Shown one piece after another: positions 17,478-28,060 of a DNA stretch of 64,000 nt; position 1 is the first letter of the stretch; every line of letters begins with the position of its first letter. Below the pieces are notes generated by a model. That model did no database searches. It had not been told where the DNA came from and worked only from the letters and a program-made list of their open reading frames with translations. The position numbers were made by a program, and so were the translations under genes. The stretch is from Crocosphaera sp. UHCC 0190. GTDB taxonomy: Bacteria > Cyanobacteriota > Cyanobacteriia > Cyanobacteriales > Microcystaceae. The DNA is taken from assembly GCF_034932065.1 (NCBI RefSeq), contig NZ_JAYGHP010000012.1, positions 62,001 through 126,000 of the forward strand, read 5' to 3'.

Positions 17478-19274
17478 ATGCGAACTCATTATTGTAACGA
17501 CTTAAAGGCAACGGATATTAAGAAAACTGTCACCCTATTTGGCTGGGTTGATCGCCGACGGGATCACGGAGGAGTGATCTTCATTGACTTGCGCGATCGC
17601 ACGGGAATTGTGCAGATTGTCAGCGACCCTCAACGTACTCCTACATCTTACCCCATCGCTGAGACGTTGCGGAATGAATATGTGGTTAAAATTATCGGAC
17701 GGGTGAGTTTGCGTCCCCCAGAGTCCCTTAATACGAAAATTGCGACGGGAGAAGTGGAAATATACGCTGAGTCTATTGAGTTGCTAAATGGGGTCAATAA
17801 ACAACTACCTTTTGTCGTTTCTAGTTTAGAAGCAGAGTTGGTCAGAGAAGAAATTCGTCTCAAATATCGCTATTTAGACTTAAGACGCGATCGCATGGCC
17901 AAAAACTTACAATTACGTCATGCTGTTGTTAAAGCAATGCGTCGTTATCTCGAAGATGAACAGCAGTTTATGGAGATAGAAACCCCCATTCTCACCCGTT
18001 CTACTCCAGAGGGTGCGAGAGACTATTTAGTACCTTCCCGTGTTAACCCTGGACAATGGTATGCTTTGCCTCAGTCTCCTCAATTATTTAAGCAATTATT
18101 GATGGTTTCGGGATGCGACCGTTACTATCAAATTGCAAGATGTTTCCGTGACGAAGACTTACGGGCCGATAGACAGCCTGAATTTACCCAATTAGACATG
18201 GAAATGAGTTTTATGTCTGAGAATGAAATCTTGGAACTCAACGAAGGATTAGTTTGTCATATTTTTAAAACCGTCAAAAATATTGATTTACCTCGTCCTT
18301 TTCCTCGTCTTACTTATCAAGATTCGATGGAAAAATATGGAAATGACCGCCCAGATACAAGATTTGGATTAGAATTAGTTGACGTTTCTGATATTGTCCA
18401 AGATAGCGGTTTTAAAGTATTTTCTGGGGCGGTAAAAAGTGGGGGTAAAGTAAAAGTTTTACCGATTCCTAATGGCAATGATGCTATTTCCAATGTTCTC
18501 ATTAAACCAGGAGGAGACTTATTCAAAGAAGCTACGGATGCTGGGGCGAAAGGGATCGCTTATATTCGGGTTAAAGACAACAATAAAATTGATACCATTG
18601 GGGCGATCAAAGATAATTTAACCGAAGAACAAACCGCAGAGTTATTAACGAGAACAGGGGCAAAACCTGGTCATCTTTTACTATTTGGGGCCGGAGATAC
18701 GGACACAGTTAATAAGTCTTTATCTCGCCTAAGATTAGTCGTGGGACAGAAAATGAACTTAATTGATCCTGATAAAATTAACTTACTTTGGATCACTGAG
18801 TTTCCTATGTTTGAATGGAATGGAGATGAAAAACGTTTTGAAGCCCTTCATCATCCCTTCACAGCCCCTAATTTAGCAGATTTAGATGATTTAACAACTG
18901 CTAGAGCGCAAGCTTATGATTTAGTCTACAATGGGGTAGAAGTCGGGGGCGGAAGTCTACGGATTTATCAAAAAGATATCCAAGAAAAAGTGTTTTCTAC
19001 CATTGGTTTATCCATTGAAGAAGCTTACAATAAATTCGGCTTTTTATTAGAAGCATTTGAATATGGAACGCCGCCCCATGGAGGAATTGCCTACGGGTTA
19101 GATCGGTTAGTTATGTTATTAGCAGGAGAAGACTCTATCCGTGATGTAATAGCCTTTCCCAAGACTCAGCAAGCAAGTTGTTTACTGACAGAAGCCCCCG
19201 CTTCGGTTGAAGGTAAACAGCTAAAAGAACTGCACGTTGCTTCAACTTATAAACCGAAAAAGAAAGAAGGTTAG
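17478..19274 (+). CDS. aspS: Aspartyl-tRNA synthetase
   Basis: The 598-aa class IIb synthetase charges tRNA(Asp). It has the bacterial order: N-terminal OB-fold anticodon domain ([20 protein letters not shown], residues 21-40), catalytic core with motif 2 ([18 protein letters not shown]), the inserted GAD domain typical of the bacterial type (about 295-420), and motif 3 ([16 protein letters not shown]). Length matches bacterial AspRS (about 590-600). Cyanobacterial enzymes of this kind may be non-discriminating and also charge tRNA(Asn); the sequence alone does not settle this. Confidence 0.97.
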   Translation: MRTHYCNDLKATDIKKTVTLFGWVDRRRDHGGVIFIDLRDRTGIVQIVSDPQRTPTSYPIAETLRNEYVVKIIGRVSLRPPESLNTKIATGEVEIYAESIELLNGVNKQLPFVVSSLEAELVREEIRLKYRYLDLRRDRMAKNLQLRHAVVKAMRRYLEDEQQFMEIETPILTRSTPEGARDYLVPSRVNPGQWYALPQSPQLFKQLLMVSGCDRYYQIARCFRDEDLRADRQPEFTQLDMEMSFMSENEILELNEGLVCHIFKTVKNIDLPRPFPRLTYQDSMEKYGNDRPDTRFGLELVDVSDIVQDSGFKVFSGAVKSGGKVKVLPIPNGNDAISNVLIKPGGDLFKEATDAGAKGIAYIRVKDNNKIDTIGAIKDNLTEEQTAELLTRTGAKPGHLLLFGAGDTDTVNKSLSRLRLVVGQKMNLIDPDKINLLWITEFPMFEWNGDEKRFEALHHPFTAPNLADLDDLTTARAQAYDLVYNGVEVGGGSLRIYQKDIQEKVFSTIGLSIEEAYNKFGFLLEAFEYGTPPHGGIAYGLDRLVMLLAGEDSIRDVIAFPKTQQASCLLTEAPASVEGKQLKELHVASTYKPKKKEG

Positions 19275-19292
19275 AATATCAAAATATACCAA

Positions 19293-19320
19293 GTAGGGAC
19301 GTTGTATACAACGTCCCTAC
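19293..19320. repeat. 28-bp perfect palindrome, GTAGGG type
   Basis: GTAGGGACGTTGTA is followed by its exact inverse ending CGTCCCTAC. It starts 18 bases after the aspS stop and 29 bases before bioF, so it could end aspS transcription or sit in the bioF leader. Confidence 0.85.
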
Positions 19321-19348
19321 ACCAACAACAACTAACCATTAATGTTCT

Positions 19349-20530
19349 ATGACTTGTTCCGTTGACAACAGTAATAAACTCGCATTTATTGATGATGCGC
19401 TCATCGAAAGAGCGAAAATGGGTCATCTGAGAACCTTGCAAAATATTATCCCACAAGATGCAGTTTTTGTTGTCAAAAATGGTCAAACTTTACTTAATTT
19501 TAGCTCTAATGATTACTTAGGACTTTCTAAACATCCTGCTCTAATCAAAGGGGCCCAAGACTATCTTAACCGATATGGAACGGGAGCGACAGCTTCTCGT
19601 TTAGTGGTAGGAACTTATGACATTCATCAACAATTAGAAGAGAAATTAGCTAAACTTTGCGGTAAAGAAGCAGCCTTGTTATTTAACACAGGATTTCAAG
19701 CCAATTCTACGATCATACCTTCATTAGTTGATCAAAAGTCTCTGGTATTATGCGATCGCCTGGTTCACAATAGCATCTTACAGGGAATTCTTCTCAGTGG
19801 GGCCCGTTGGACGCGCTATAAACACAATGATTTGGGTCATTTGAATACGTTACTTAAAAAAGCCATTTTTCAAGGCTACAATCGCATTTTAATTGCCACT
19901 GAGACAGTATTTAGTATGGAGGGAGATCAAAGTGATGTTGATAGTTTGATTGATTTATCTCAACAATATAATACACTGCTTTATTTGGATGATGCCCATG
20001 CTTTAGGTATCATGGGAGAGCAGGGAATGGGACTGACTGCCCATAAGCCAGGAATTGATATTAGTATTGCTACGTTTGGCAAAGCATTTGGATCTTTTGG
20101 TGCCTTTATTACTGCTTCTAAACAGATGTATGATTACCTAATTAATTGTTGTCCTGGTTTCATTTATACGACTGCTTTACCACCAGCAATTATTGGGTCA
20201 ATTAATACAGCACTTGATTTAATTCCTACCTTAGAGAAAGAAAGAATCTATCTCAAAAAACAGGTTAATTATTTACAGAATAAACTTAGGAATTTAGGAT
20301 ATCAAGTTATTAATTCAGATGCTCCTATTATTCCCGTAATTATTGGAAATGAAACTAAAACCTTAAACCTATCACAATATTTGGAAAAAAATAACATCTT
20401 AGCAACCGCTATTCGACCCCCAACAGTTCCCCCAAATACTTCTAGAATTCGTTTTGTTTTATCAAGTCAGCATACAAAAGAACAGATTGATTATCTGATT
20501 GAAACACTTAAAAAATGCCATGAACATTAA
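19349..20530 (+). CDS. bioF: 8-amino-7-oxononanoate synthase
   Basis: The 393-aa PLP enzyme condenses pimeloyl-ACP with alanine to make KAPA, the first ring-forming step in biotin synthesis. Typical blocks are NDYLGLSKHP, GTGATASRLVVGTYDIH, LDDAHALGIMGEQG and the PLP-binding Lys245 in TFGKAFGSFGAF. The next two genes are the esterase and methyltransferase that supply its substrate, and the first overlaps the bioF stop by 11 nt, so the identification is firm against the related Kbl and HemA enzymes. Confidence 0.95.
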   Translation: MTCSVDNSNKLAFIDDALIERAKMGHLRTLQNIIPQDAVFVVKNGQTLLNFSSNDYLGLSKHPALIKGAQDYLNRYGTGATASRLVVGTYDIHQQLEEKLAKLCGKEAALLFNTGFQANSTIIPSLVDQKSLVLCDRLVHNSILQGILLSGARWTRYKHNDLGHLNTLLKKAIFQGYNRILIATETVFSMEGDQSDVDSLIDLSQQYNTLLYLDDAHALGIMGEQGMGLTAHKPGIDISIATFGKAFGSFGAFITASKQMYDYLINCCPGFIYTTALPPAIIGSINTALDLIPTLEKERIYLKKQVNYLQNKLRNLGYQVINSDAPIIPVIIGNETKTLNLSQYLEKNNILATAIRPPTVPPNTSRIRFVLSSQHTKEQIDYLIETLKKCHEH

Positions 20531-21215
20531 AGGAGAAATTATCACTTATCATGGTTGGGGGTTTGATAAAAGTTGCTGGAATAATTGGCAAGAAACCTTA
20601 TCAAAAGACTATCAATTTAAAGTTTTTGAGCGGGGATATTTTGGGGATGAAATTCTACACAAATTTGATAATGATGGGACTAATAAGATTATTTTTGCTC
20701 ACTCCTATGGATTACATTTATGTCCCCAAGAACAATTAGAGAAAGCAGATTTGCTGATACTTTTTAGTAGTTTTGATTATTTTCATCCTTATCATGAAAA
20801 ACAACAGAAACGCTCAAAATATGCCCTGGAATTGATGATTAATGAATTTCAAGAACATCCTCAAAAAGTATTAGAAGCATTTCATAAAAAATGTTTTTAT
20901 CCCTTACCCTATATTCCCAATAATCATTCAATTATTCATTGGGATAAATTATCTCAAGATTTAATTGCTTTAGACTCATCTCAAATTAATTTAGAAATCC
21001 TCAAAAAAGTTCCAGAAATTTATATAATTCAAGGGACAAAAGATCGGATTCTTTCTCTATCTCATGCCCAAAAATTTGCTAAAAAATTAAGTAAGAATAG
21101 TCAATATTATGAAATTGAAGGAGTTGGTCATACCTTACCCTTCACGGATATGAAGTATTGTTTACCCATTGTTAATCAAGCATTAGGAGAAATCAAAAAT
21201 CATGGGAAAACTTGA
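20520..21215 (+). CDS. BioG/BioH-like pimeloyl-ACP methyl ester esterase
   Basis: This 231-aa alpha/beta hydrolase begins with ITYHGWGFD, as BioG/BioH proteins do. The likely triad is Ser in AHSYGLHL (about residue 68), Asp in GTKDRI (about 176) and His in GVGHTLPF (about 204). In biotin synthesis such an enzyme removes the methyl group added by BioC, releasing pimeloyl-ACP for BioF. ATG 20520 is chosen because it yields the family N-terminus; it overlaps the bioF stop and is itself overlapped by bioC. Whether it is BioG (DUF452) or a BioH variant is not clear. Confidence 0.8.
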   Translation: MNIKGEIITYHGWGFDKSCWNNWQETLSKDYQFKVFERGYFGDEILHKFDNDGTNKIIFAHSYGLHLCPQEQLEKADLLILFSSFDYFHPYHEKQQKRSKYALELMINEFQEHPQKVLEAFHKKCFYPLPYIPNNHSIIHWDKLSQDLIALDSSQINLEILKKVPEIYIIQGTKDRILSLSHAQKFAKKLSKNSQYYEIEGVGHTLPFTDMKYCLPIVNQALGEIKNHGKT

Positions 21216-22020
21216 AATAATATCATCTTGTAAAAAAGAAAAAATTGCTGATAATTTTAGCAAAGGTGTTATCCATTATTTAGAACATTCTCAAGTACAA
21301 AAAGAATGTGCAAATAAGTTATTAAATATCATCAGAAACCTTAATAATTTAATTCCTGACGGGTCAATTTTAGAGATTGGGTGTGGTACAGGTTTTGTGA
21401 CTCAAGGACTAATTAAACAGTTTTCTAACCGATTTCTAGATATTATAGATATATCCCCACAAATGTTAAACTACTGTCAAGAAAATCTAGAGATTTCTGA
21501 TACACAAAGAGAATTAATTCAGTTTGAAGAAATAGATGGAGAGAAATTAGACAGAGAGAATAATACTTATGCTGCCATTATTAGTAGTTTTACTGTTCAA
21601 TGGTTTCAGGATATTGTTCATAGTTTTAACCGTCTAATTAAAACACTGAAACCTGGGGGAATATTATTAGTTGCTTTTCCTAATGATCGCTGTTTTCCTG
21701 AATGGAAAAATGCTTGTGATGCGTTAAATTTACCTTTTACTAGAAATCAATTACCTAATCGAATAGAATTAATAAACAATCTATCAATAGAGAATATTAA
21801 AACCTATTTTTATGAAGATAAAATCACGATCAATTATACAAATTCGAGTGATTTTTTTAGAAGCATTAAAGTTATTGGTGCGGGACTTAATTTGAATGAT
21901 AAAAAATTATCAATTCCTGAAATGAAACAATTAATCAATTATTGGAATAATCATAGTAATTTAGATGGTATTGAAGTAACTTATCATGTTACATTGTTAG
22001 TGATTACAAAAGTTTCGTAG
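21202..22020 (+). CDS. bioC: Malonyl-ACP O-methyltransferase
   Basis: The 272-aa SAM-dependent methyltransferase methylates malonyl-ACP so that fatty acid synthesis can extend it to pimeloyl-ACP methyl ester. SAM motif I is ILEIGCGTGFVTQGL (about residues 56-70), followed by the acidic DIIDISPQML. An N-terminal KEKIADNFSKG stretch is typical of BioC. The ATG overlaps the esterase gene by 14 nt. bioA, bioD and bioB do not follow, so the rest of the pathway is encoded elsewhere. Confidence 0.9.
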   Translation: MGKLEIISSCKKEKIADNFSKGVIHYLEHSQVQKECANKLLNIIRNLNNLIPDGSILEIGCGTGFVTQGLIKQFSNRFLDIIDISPQMLNYCQENLEISDTQRELIQFEEIDGEKLDRENNTYAAIISSFTVQWFQDIVHSFNRLIKTLKPGGILLVAFPNDRCFPEWKNACDALNLPFTRNQLPNRIELINNLSIENIKTYFYEDKITINYTNSSDFFRSIKVIGAGLNLNDKKLSIPEMKQLINYWNNHSNLDGIEVTYHVTLLVITKVS

Positions 22021-22120
22021 GGTGGACAAGATACAATTATCACAGTAAAATATTAGTATTTGGTTAGTCTTATCCACGTTACCATTAAAAATTAGTTAAT
22101 TATTGGAGTAAATATCAATT

Positions 22121-22474
22121 ATGTGCCGAAAATTTATTGTAGTAACCATTCTGATCTCTTGTCTTTTCTTTTTTCCAAGCTTTTCAATGGATGTAATTGC
22201 TTTTGAGACACATAGTAACAACCTCAATTTATCCCTGAAATCGAGTGACACACAAGACAGAGAAATGAAAGCTGAGAAGTCTGAAAAAGAAGATAATAAA
22301 CAATCCCAGAAAAAACAATGGCAGTTTACAGATACCCCACAAGAATTTCTCGAACAACAACCTAAGTCACAACGGATGGAGGAAATGAAAAGCCAAATAG
22401 AACAATCTAGTTCAGCTGTTCAAGGAACTGAGGAAAGTTCGACAATGTTAAATAAACAGAACTCAGAATTTTAG
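22121..22474 (+). CDS. Hypothetical secreted, low-complexity protein
   Basis: The 117-aa product has a signal peptide (KFIVVTILISCLFFFPSFS) and a long polar, Gln/Ser/Glu/Lys-rich region (SEKEDNKQSQKKQWQF, EMKSQIEQSSSAVQG) that is probably disordered or partly coiled. GGAG lies 16 bases before the ATG. No known domain. It stands alone after bioC; a role in the cell envelope is possible but unsupported. Confidence 0.55.
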   Translation: MCRKFIVVTILISCLFFFPSFSMDVIAFETHSNNLNLSLKSSDTQDREMKAEKSEKEDNKQSQKKQWQFTDTPQEFLEQQPKSQRMEEMKSQIEQSSSAVQGTEESSTMLNKQNSEF

Positions 22475-22542
22475 TTCAATGATCTTAACTAGATACTCAT
22501 ATTTTATATCATACATTCTATATTGCTTATGATAAAAGACCT

Positions 22543-22563
22543 GGGCTTAATGGTATTAAGCCC
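22543..22563. repeat. Inverted repeat GGGCTTAAT/ATTAAGCCC
   Basis: A 9-bp perfect stem with a GGT loop, followed by CCTAC, resembles one end of the GTAGGG/CCCTAC family. It lies 68 bases after the preceding stop, has no T-run and is a weak terminator at best. Confidence 0.5.
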
Positions 22564-22721
22564 CTACATAAATCCTATTGTATGCTAACAAAATTTTTTA
22601 ATCATGATCGATTTTTCGTCAATTTTGGGAATAAGTTTATATCTAAATATAATTCATATTGCAGATTATTATTACAATAGGTTAAAATTCATATATACTC
22701 TAAAGTCAAATGCGATCGCTT

Positions 22722-22925
22722 ATGGAAACCCAAGAATTAAAAAACCTGATCAAAGAAAGCGTTAGAGAAGTTTTGAGAGAAGAAAGGTTATTATTATGTA
22801 ATATGTTAATGCCTTACGTTAGTGATCAAGAACAACAGGAACTTGATACGGAACTAGGTAAACCCCAAGACTACGAAAACGAAGAACTAACCGATATGAC
22901 TGACTGGCTAAAAAATGACCCTTAA
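22722..22925 (+). CDS. Antitoxin of a RelE-type module
   Basis: The 67-aa acidic protein (METQELKNLIKESVREVLRE, then RLLLCNMLMPYVSDQEQQEL, ending DMTDWLKNDP) is mainly helical. It overlaps a RelE/ParE-type toxin gene by 11 nt, the usual antitoxin-first arrangement. Start 22722 is chosen over ATG 22710, which overlaps a HIP1 site, since METQEL fits a helical N-terminus. No classical ribbon-helix-helix or HTH motif is evident, so its DNA-binding mode is unknown. Confidence 0.75.
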   Translation: METQELKNLIKESVREVLREERLLLCNMLMPYVSDQEQQELDTELGKPQDYENEELTDMTDWLKNDP

Positions 22926-23193
22926 ATTTCGCAAAAATGCAGTCAAATTTCTGGAATCTCTTGATGAGAAAACAAGAGAAAAAATTCGTCAAAAAATAAA
23001 AATACTGGTTTATTCTGTTGATCATCAAGCAATTATCCCTTTTAATGATCTAGACATTAAGAAAATGAAAGGAAATTGGGAAGGGTTTTATCGGTTACGT
23101 ATTGGTACAATTAGAGTTATATTTACCGTTGATTTAACATCAGGAAATATCGAAGTTTATAGGATTGGTTTTAGAGGTGATGTTTATCAATGA
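22915..23193 (+). CDS. RelE/ParE superfamily toxin
   Basis: The 92-aa basic protein (LKFRKNAVKFLESLDEKTRE, MKGNWEGFYRLRIGTIRVIF, IEVYRIGFRGDVY) shows the RelE/YafQ fold pattern: two N-terminal helices and a sheet with conserved GFYRLRIG and R-I-F-x-V strands. Members cleave mRNA at the ribosome or inhibit gyrase; the Arg residues in YRLR and IRVI fit the RelE type. It is translationally coupled to the antitoxin, so the pair should be a working type II system. Confidence 0.85.
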   Translation: MTLKFRKNAVKFLESLDEKTREKIRQKIKILVYSVDHQAIIPFNDLDIKKMKGNWEGFYRLRIGTIRVIFTVDLTSGNIEVYRIGFRGDVYQ

Positions 23194-23270
23194 ATGATCT
23201 TAGCTAATCTATCGACCAAATATTGCAAAGTATTGTTACAACAGATTACAATAGCTTGCCAAGACGACGT

Positions 23271-23296
23271 AAAACCCTAAAATAGCAAAACCCTAA
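23271..23296 (+). promoter_or_regulatory. Direct repeat before gcvP
   Basis: AAAACCCTAA occurs at 23271-23280 and again at 23287-23296, 16 bp centre to centre (about one and a half helical turns), just upstream of the gcvP ATG at 23305. It could be a protein-binding site. No glycine riboswitch is visible in this 110-bp gap. Confidence 0.35.
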
Positions 23297-23304
23297 TAAC
23301 CGAT

Positions 23305-26265
23305 ATGCCTAATTTGGATATTACCGCCAATCAAACTAAAACAAACGATAATAACCCCAATATTCTCGAAAATCTACTCACTTCTACTGACACCTTCGTT
23401 AAGCGACACATCGGCCCCAATAACGAAGAAATTGATATAATGCTCAAGGTTTTAGGATTTTCTACCCTAGACCAACTCATTGATGCCACTGTACCCCAAG
23501 CTATCCGCCTAAGTAAACCCCTGAATTTACCAGCAGCACAAAGCGAATACGCTGCATTAGCTCAATTAAAGTCAATTGCCTCCAAAAATCAGATATTTCG
23601 CTCCTATATCGGCATGGGCTATCATGACTGTATCACACCCCCCGTTATTCAACGTAATATATTAGAAAATCCAGGCTGGTATACTGCTTATACCCCATAT
23701 CAAGCCGAAATTGCCCAAGGAAGGCTAGAAGCTCTCCTAAACTATCAAACTATGATAGTAGAGTTAACCGGACTTGAAATTGCTAACGCTTCCTTATTAG
23801 ATGAAGGGACAGCCGCAGCAGAAGCCATGACCATGAGTTATGGTCTATGTAAGAACAAAAATGCTCATTCCTTCTTTGTTTCCCGTCATTGTCACCCCCA
23901 AACCATCGAAGTGATTAAAACGCGGGCGTATCCATTAGGAATTGATATTATTATCGGGGATCATCGCTTCTTTGAATTCGATACAGAGATATTTGGCGCA
24001 TTATTACAATATCCTGCCACTGATGGCACAGTTTACGACTATCGCAGCTTTATCCAAACTGCCCATGACAAAGGTGCATTCGTTACCGTTGCGGCTGATA
24101 TCTTAAGTTTAGCTTTACTCACACCCCCTGGTGAATTTGGGGCTGATATTGCTGTAGGAAGCACACAACGCTTCGGTGTACCCTTGGGATATGGTGGCCC
24201 TCATGCAGCCTATTTTGCTACGGGAGAAGCCTATAAACGGCAAATACCAGGGCGTATTGTCGGGGTGTCCAAAGATGCACAGGGTAAACCTGCCTTAAGA
24301 TTAGCACTGCAAACCAGAGAACAACATATTCGCCGCGAAAAAGCCACCAGTAATATTTGTACTGCCCAGGTTTTATTAGCAGTTATTGCGGGAATGTATG
24401 GGGTTTATCATGGGCCAGAAGGCATTAAAAATATTGCTCAAAGAATACACCAATTAACCGTAATTTTAGCGGCAGGATTAAAAAGTCTTAACTACACAGT
24501 TAATGATGAACCCTTCTTTGATACCGTTAAGATTGGGGTGGGTGATGCCAGTGCTAAAGCCGTCATTCAAGCAGCCGCAACCCGTAAAATCAACTTACGA
24601 CTATTAGATGAAGGTATCATCACTATTAGTTTAGATGAAACCACCACAGTCCATGATGTGATTGAATTATGGCAAATTTTCGCTGCAAAAGATAACTTAC
24701 CTTTTAGCTTTGAAGAAATTGTCAATCAAGTTAAATTTGACTTTCCTATTTTCTTTAAACGTACCTCATCTTATCTAACTGATTCCGTTTTTAACTGCCA
24801 TCATTCCGAAAGTGAATTACTGAGATATTTACATCAGTTAGAAAGCAAAGATTTAGCCTTAAATACCTCCATGATTCCCTTAGGATCATGTACTATGAAG
24901 TTAAACGCAGTAGCCGAAATGATGCCCGTAACTTGGCCCGAATTTGGTAAACTTCATCCTTTCGCCCCCTTATCTCAAACTGAAGGCTATCAAATGCTGT
25001 TTCAACAGTTAGAAAATTGGTTAGGAGAGATAACCGGATTTGATGGCATTTCTTTACAACCAAATGCAGGATCTCAGGGTGAATATGCCGGGTTACAAGT
25101 CATCCGTCAATACCATGAAAATCGGGAAGAAATTAATCGTAATATCTGTTTAATTCCTGAATCTGCTCATGGAACAAACCCCGCAAGTGCAGTTATGTGC
25201 GGGATGAAAGTCGTTTCTATTAAATGCGATGACGATGGTAATATTGATATAGAAGATTTAGCCAAAAAAGCAGAAAAACACGCTCAAAACTTAGGGGCCT
25301 TAATGGTAACATATCCTTCCACTCATGGCGTATTTGAAGAAGGAATTGTTGAGATTTGTGACATCATTCATCGTCATGGTGGACAAGTCTATATGGATGG
25401 TGCGAATATGAATGCTCAAGTCGGGTTATGTCGTCCCGCAGACTTTGGGGCCGATGTTTGCCATCTCAACTTACATAAAACCTTCTGTATTCCTCATGGT
25501 GGGGGTGGCCCAGGCATGGGGCCTATTGGGGTTAAATCTCATCTGATCCCCTTCTTACCCAGTACCAACGTAGAAAAATACACCAACCCAATTGATAACA
25601 ATGGTAAACCAGATTCATCAATTGGGGCAATTTCCGCCGCCCCTTGGGGTAGTGCCAGCATCTTAGTCATTTCTTGGATGTATATAGCCATGATGGGGAC
25701 GGAAGGGCTAACTGAAGCGACAAAAATTGCTATCCTCAACGCCAATTATATGGCCCATCGGTTGGCTGATTATTATCCTATTTTGTTTAAAGGATCATCT
25801 GATTGTGTGGCCCATGAATGTATCATTGATTTGCATCCTCTGAAAAAACGGGCCGGAGTGGAAGTCGAGGATATTGCTAAGCGGTTGATGGACTTTGGGT
25901 TTCATGCGCCAACAGTTTCCTGGCCTGTTATTGGTACCATGATGATAGAACCCACAGAAAGCGAAGATTTAGCCGAATTAGACCGTTTTTGTGAGGCAAT
26001 GATTACAATTTACCATGAAGCAGATGCGATCGCCAATGGTCAAATTGATCCCAAAAATAACCCCTTAAAAAATGCGCCTCATACCGCACAAACTCTAATT
26101 TGTGATGAGTGGAATCATCCTTATTCTCGTGAAAAGGCAGCTTATCCGGCCCCTTGGACGAAGGAACATAAATTCTGGCCCGTTGTGGGACGTATTGATA
26201 ATGCTTACGGGGACAGAAATTTAGTTTGTTCTTGTGAAGGAATGGACGCTTATAAGGAGGGTTAA
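23305..26265 (+). CDS. gcvP: Glycine dehydrogenase (decarboxylating), P-protein
   Basis: The 986-aa PLP enzyme is the P-protein of the glycine cleavage system; it decarboxylates glycine and passes the aminomethyl group to lipoylated GcvH. In cyanobacteria this serves photorespiratory glycine removal and one-carbon supply. It is the long single-chain form with N- and C-terminal halves. The PLP lysine is Lys725 in [18 protein letters not shown]. The start [12 protein letters not shown]... has an extra polar stretch before the conserved FVKRHIGPN. No gcvT or gcvH is adjacent. Confidence 0.97.
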   Translation: MPNLDITANQTKTNDNNPNILENLLTSTDTFVKRHIGPNNEEIDIMLKVLGFSTLDQLIDATVPQAIRLSKPLNLPAAQSEYAALAQLKSIASKNQIFRSYIGMGYHDCITPPVIQRNILENPGWYTAYTPYQAEIAQGRLEALLNYQTMIVELTGLEIANASLLDEGTAAAEAMTMSYGLCKNKNAHSFFVSRHCHPQTIEVIKTRAYPLGIDIIIGDHRFFEFDTEIFGALLQYPATDGTVYDYRSFIQTAHDKGAFVTVAADILSLALLTPPGEFGADIAVGSTQRFGVPLGYGGPHAAYFATGEAYKRQIPGRIVGVSKDAQGKPALRLALQTREQHIRREKATSNICTAQVLLAVIAGMYGVYHGPEGIKNIAQRIHQLTVILAAGLKSLNYTVNDEPFFDTVKIGVGDASAKAVIQAAATRKINLRLLDEGIITISLDETTTVHDVIELWQIFAAKDNLPFSFEEIVNQVKFDFPIFFKRTSSYLTDSVFNCHHSESELLRYLHQLESKDLALNTSMIPLGSCTMKLNAVAEMMPVTWPEFGKLHPFAPLSQTEGYQMLFQQLENWLGEITGFDGISLQPNAGSQGEYAGLQVIRQYHENREEINRNICLIPESAHGTNPASAVMCGMKVVSIKCDDDGNIDIEDLAKKAEKHAQNLGALMVTYPSTHGVFEEGIVEICDIIHRHGGQVYMDGANMNAQVGLCRPADFGADVCHLNLHKTFCIPHGGGGPGMGPIGVKSHLIPFLPSTNVEKYTNPIDNNGKPDSSIGAISAAPWGSASILVISWMYIAMMGTEGLTEATKIAILNANYMAHRLADYYPILFKGSSDCVAHECIIDLHPLKKRAGVEVEDIAKRLMDFGFHAPTVSWPVIGTMMIEPTESEDLAELDRFCEAMITIYHEADAIANGQIDPKNNPLKNAPHTAQTLICDEWNHPYSREKAAYPAPWTKEHKFWPVVGRIDNAYGDRNLVCSCEGMDAYKEG

Positions 26266-26271
26266 AACCCT

Positions 26272-26295
26272 AGGGGTCAACGGCCGTTGACCCCT
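26272..26295. repeat. 24-bp perfect palindrome after gcvP
   Basis: AGGGGTCAACGG is followed by its exact inverse; the outermost pairs of the longer family (GTAGGG) are mismatched here. It starts six bases after the gcvP stop. Confidence 0.8.
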
Positions 26296-26411
26296 GCATA
26301 AATGATTAATTGCTATTAAGTTTATTCTGATGATTCTGATCATTTTTAATTCAGTTTGGGGAATACTTTAAATATCTTCTTAAATTTATTTAAGTGATGG
26401 GATATTTGAGT

Positions 26412-27803
26412 ATGCTTAATCAAATCTTAAACTCTCGCTATCAAATTAAAGAGCAGTTAGGGAAAAATGTAGGACGAAAAACCTTTTTAGCCCAAGATCT
26501 CACTAATCAGAAATTAGTTGTTATTAAACTGTTATTCTTTAATGAAGAATTTGACTGGAAAAATTTAACTTTGTTTGAAAGAGAAGCATCGGTTTTAAAA
26601 AAGATTCAGCATCCTGCTATTCCTAAATATTTGGATTATTTTGATGTTGAATTTTCCGACAAAAAAGGGTTTGCTTTAGTTCAAACCTATATTGATGCTC
26701 AATCTTTAGCTGAACAAGTTACATCAGGAAGAAAATTTACCGAACTAGAAATCAAACAATTAGCACAAGCAATTTTAGACATTCTTGACTATTTACACAG
26801 TTATAATCCCCCGATTATCCATAGAGATATTAAACCGAGTAATCTTCTCTCAAATGATCGTTCAGGTAATCATATTGGACAAGTTTATTTAGTGGATTTT
26901 GGAGCAGTTCAAACTGTCGCTGCTCAACAGGATGAAACCTTAACAATTGTGGGAACTTATGGTTATATGCCTCCCGAACAATTTGGTAGAAGAACCCTTC
27001 CAGCCTCTGATCTTTATAGTTTAGGAGCAACCTTAATCTTTCTCTTGACAAATATTCATCCTGCGGATTTACCAACTCAAGAAGGACGAATACAATTTGA
27101 AGGGATTACAAATCAAATTACTCCGCAGTTTTCAAACTGGTTAATAAAACTGATTCAACCTAGTTTAGACAGTCGTTTCCTCTCGGCAAAACAAGCTTTA
27201 GAAGCTTTAAAATTTCCGATTAGAGAGAATAGTATTCAACCTGTTAATAAACCACCAGGAAGCCCCATAATTCTCACAAAAAGTGACGATAAAATACAGA
27301 TCATGATTCCACCGATAGGCTTTGAACCTTCTTTAATTGCCATCATTTTATTTGGAATTGCTTGGAATAGTTTTATCTTCTTTTGGACAGGAGCAGCAAT
27401 TTTTGCCCCCTTTCCTTTTAATATTATGGCCGTTTTATTTTCTTTACCTTTTTGGGGTGTAGGAATTTCTATGATTGGCGGAGTTTTATTTTGTCTATGG
27501 GGGCAAATTTATTTATTAATTGATCAAAAACAAATTAGACAGACTTATAAATTATTTGGCTTTAAATATGCTCATCCTAAACCGTCTCCTCGCCGAGAAA
27601 TTCATCGTTTAGAAAGAACTGAAAAAACTCATAAAAGAGATTCTGATGGGGATCAAATAGAAGTTCCTGCTTCCTTAGCAATTTGGGGTGGACATCAAGA
27701 ATATACATTAAAGTTATCTGATCCTGAGTTAGATTGGTTAGCTCATGAATTAAGTAACTGGTTAGATTTACCTATTAAAAAAAAGCATCATTACCATCAA
27801 TAA
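26412..27803 (+). CDS. Membrane-anchored Ser/Thr protein kinase
   Basis: This 463-aa protein has an N-terminal Hanks-type kinase domain (residues 8-275) and a C-terminal part with two or three membrane helices (about 305-370) plus a soluble tail. Key residues are present: Lys39 (VVIKLL), H137-R-D139 (IHRDIKPSNLL), D162-F-G. The Gly-rich loop is unusual (LGKNVGRKTF), lacking the normal GxGxxG. ATG 26412 (MLNQILNSRYQIKEQLG) matches cyanobacterial kinases better than GTG 26394. Substrate and signal unknown. Confidence 0.9.
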   Translation: MLNQILNSRYQIKEQLGKNVGRKTFLAQDLTNQKLVVIKLLFFNEEFDWKNLTLFEREASVLKKIQHPAIPKYLDYFDVEFSDKKGFALVQTYIDAQSLAEQVTSGRKFTELEIKQLAQAILDILDYLHSYNPPIIHRDIKPSNLLSNDRSGNHIGQVYLVDFGAVQTVAAQQDETLTIVGTYGYMPPEQFGRRTLPASDLYSLGATLIFLLTNIHPADLPTQEGRIQFEGITNQITPQFSNWLIKLIQPSLDSRFLSAKQALEALKFPIRENSIQPVNKPPGSPIILTKSDDKIQIMIPPIGFEPSLIAIILFGIAWNSFIFFWTGAAIFAPFPFNIMAVLFSLPFWGVGISMIGGVLFCLWGQIYLLIDQKQIRQTYKLFGFKYAHPKPSPRREIHRLERTEKTHKRDSDGDQIEVPASLAIWGGHQEYTLKLSDPELDWLAHELSNWLDLPIKKKHHYHQ

Positions 27804-28060
27804 TTTACCAACATCCGTATCTTGAGTCAATTTTGTTAATTGGGTTAACATCAGTCTAAAACGTCCCAAAGCATAAATTTTGCAGAGTTATCAGTAGAGT
27901 TCCCAAAATTGAAGATTTATTAACATCCGATCAAAATTACTGAATATTTTTCATTGTCCTTTTCTGTTCCCTGGCCTCCCAGTGAACCGCCTGATGAATT
28001 TAAGATAGAATAATCAAAATTTGGGAAATCCTGACAAATCAGAAATGAGGAGAGAGTGTT

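Noticed and set aside
23194..23304. Glycine riboswitch before gcvP
   Set aside because: The 110-bp gap lacks the paired aptamer core and is mostly AT-rich; only a short direct repeat is visible.
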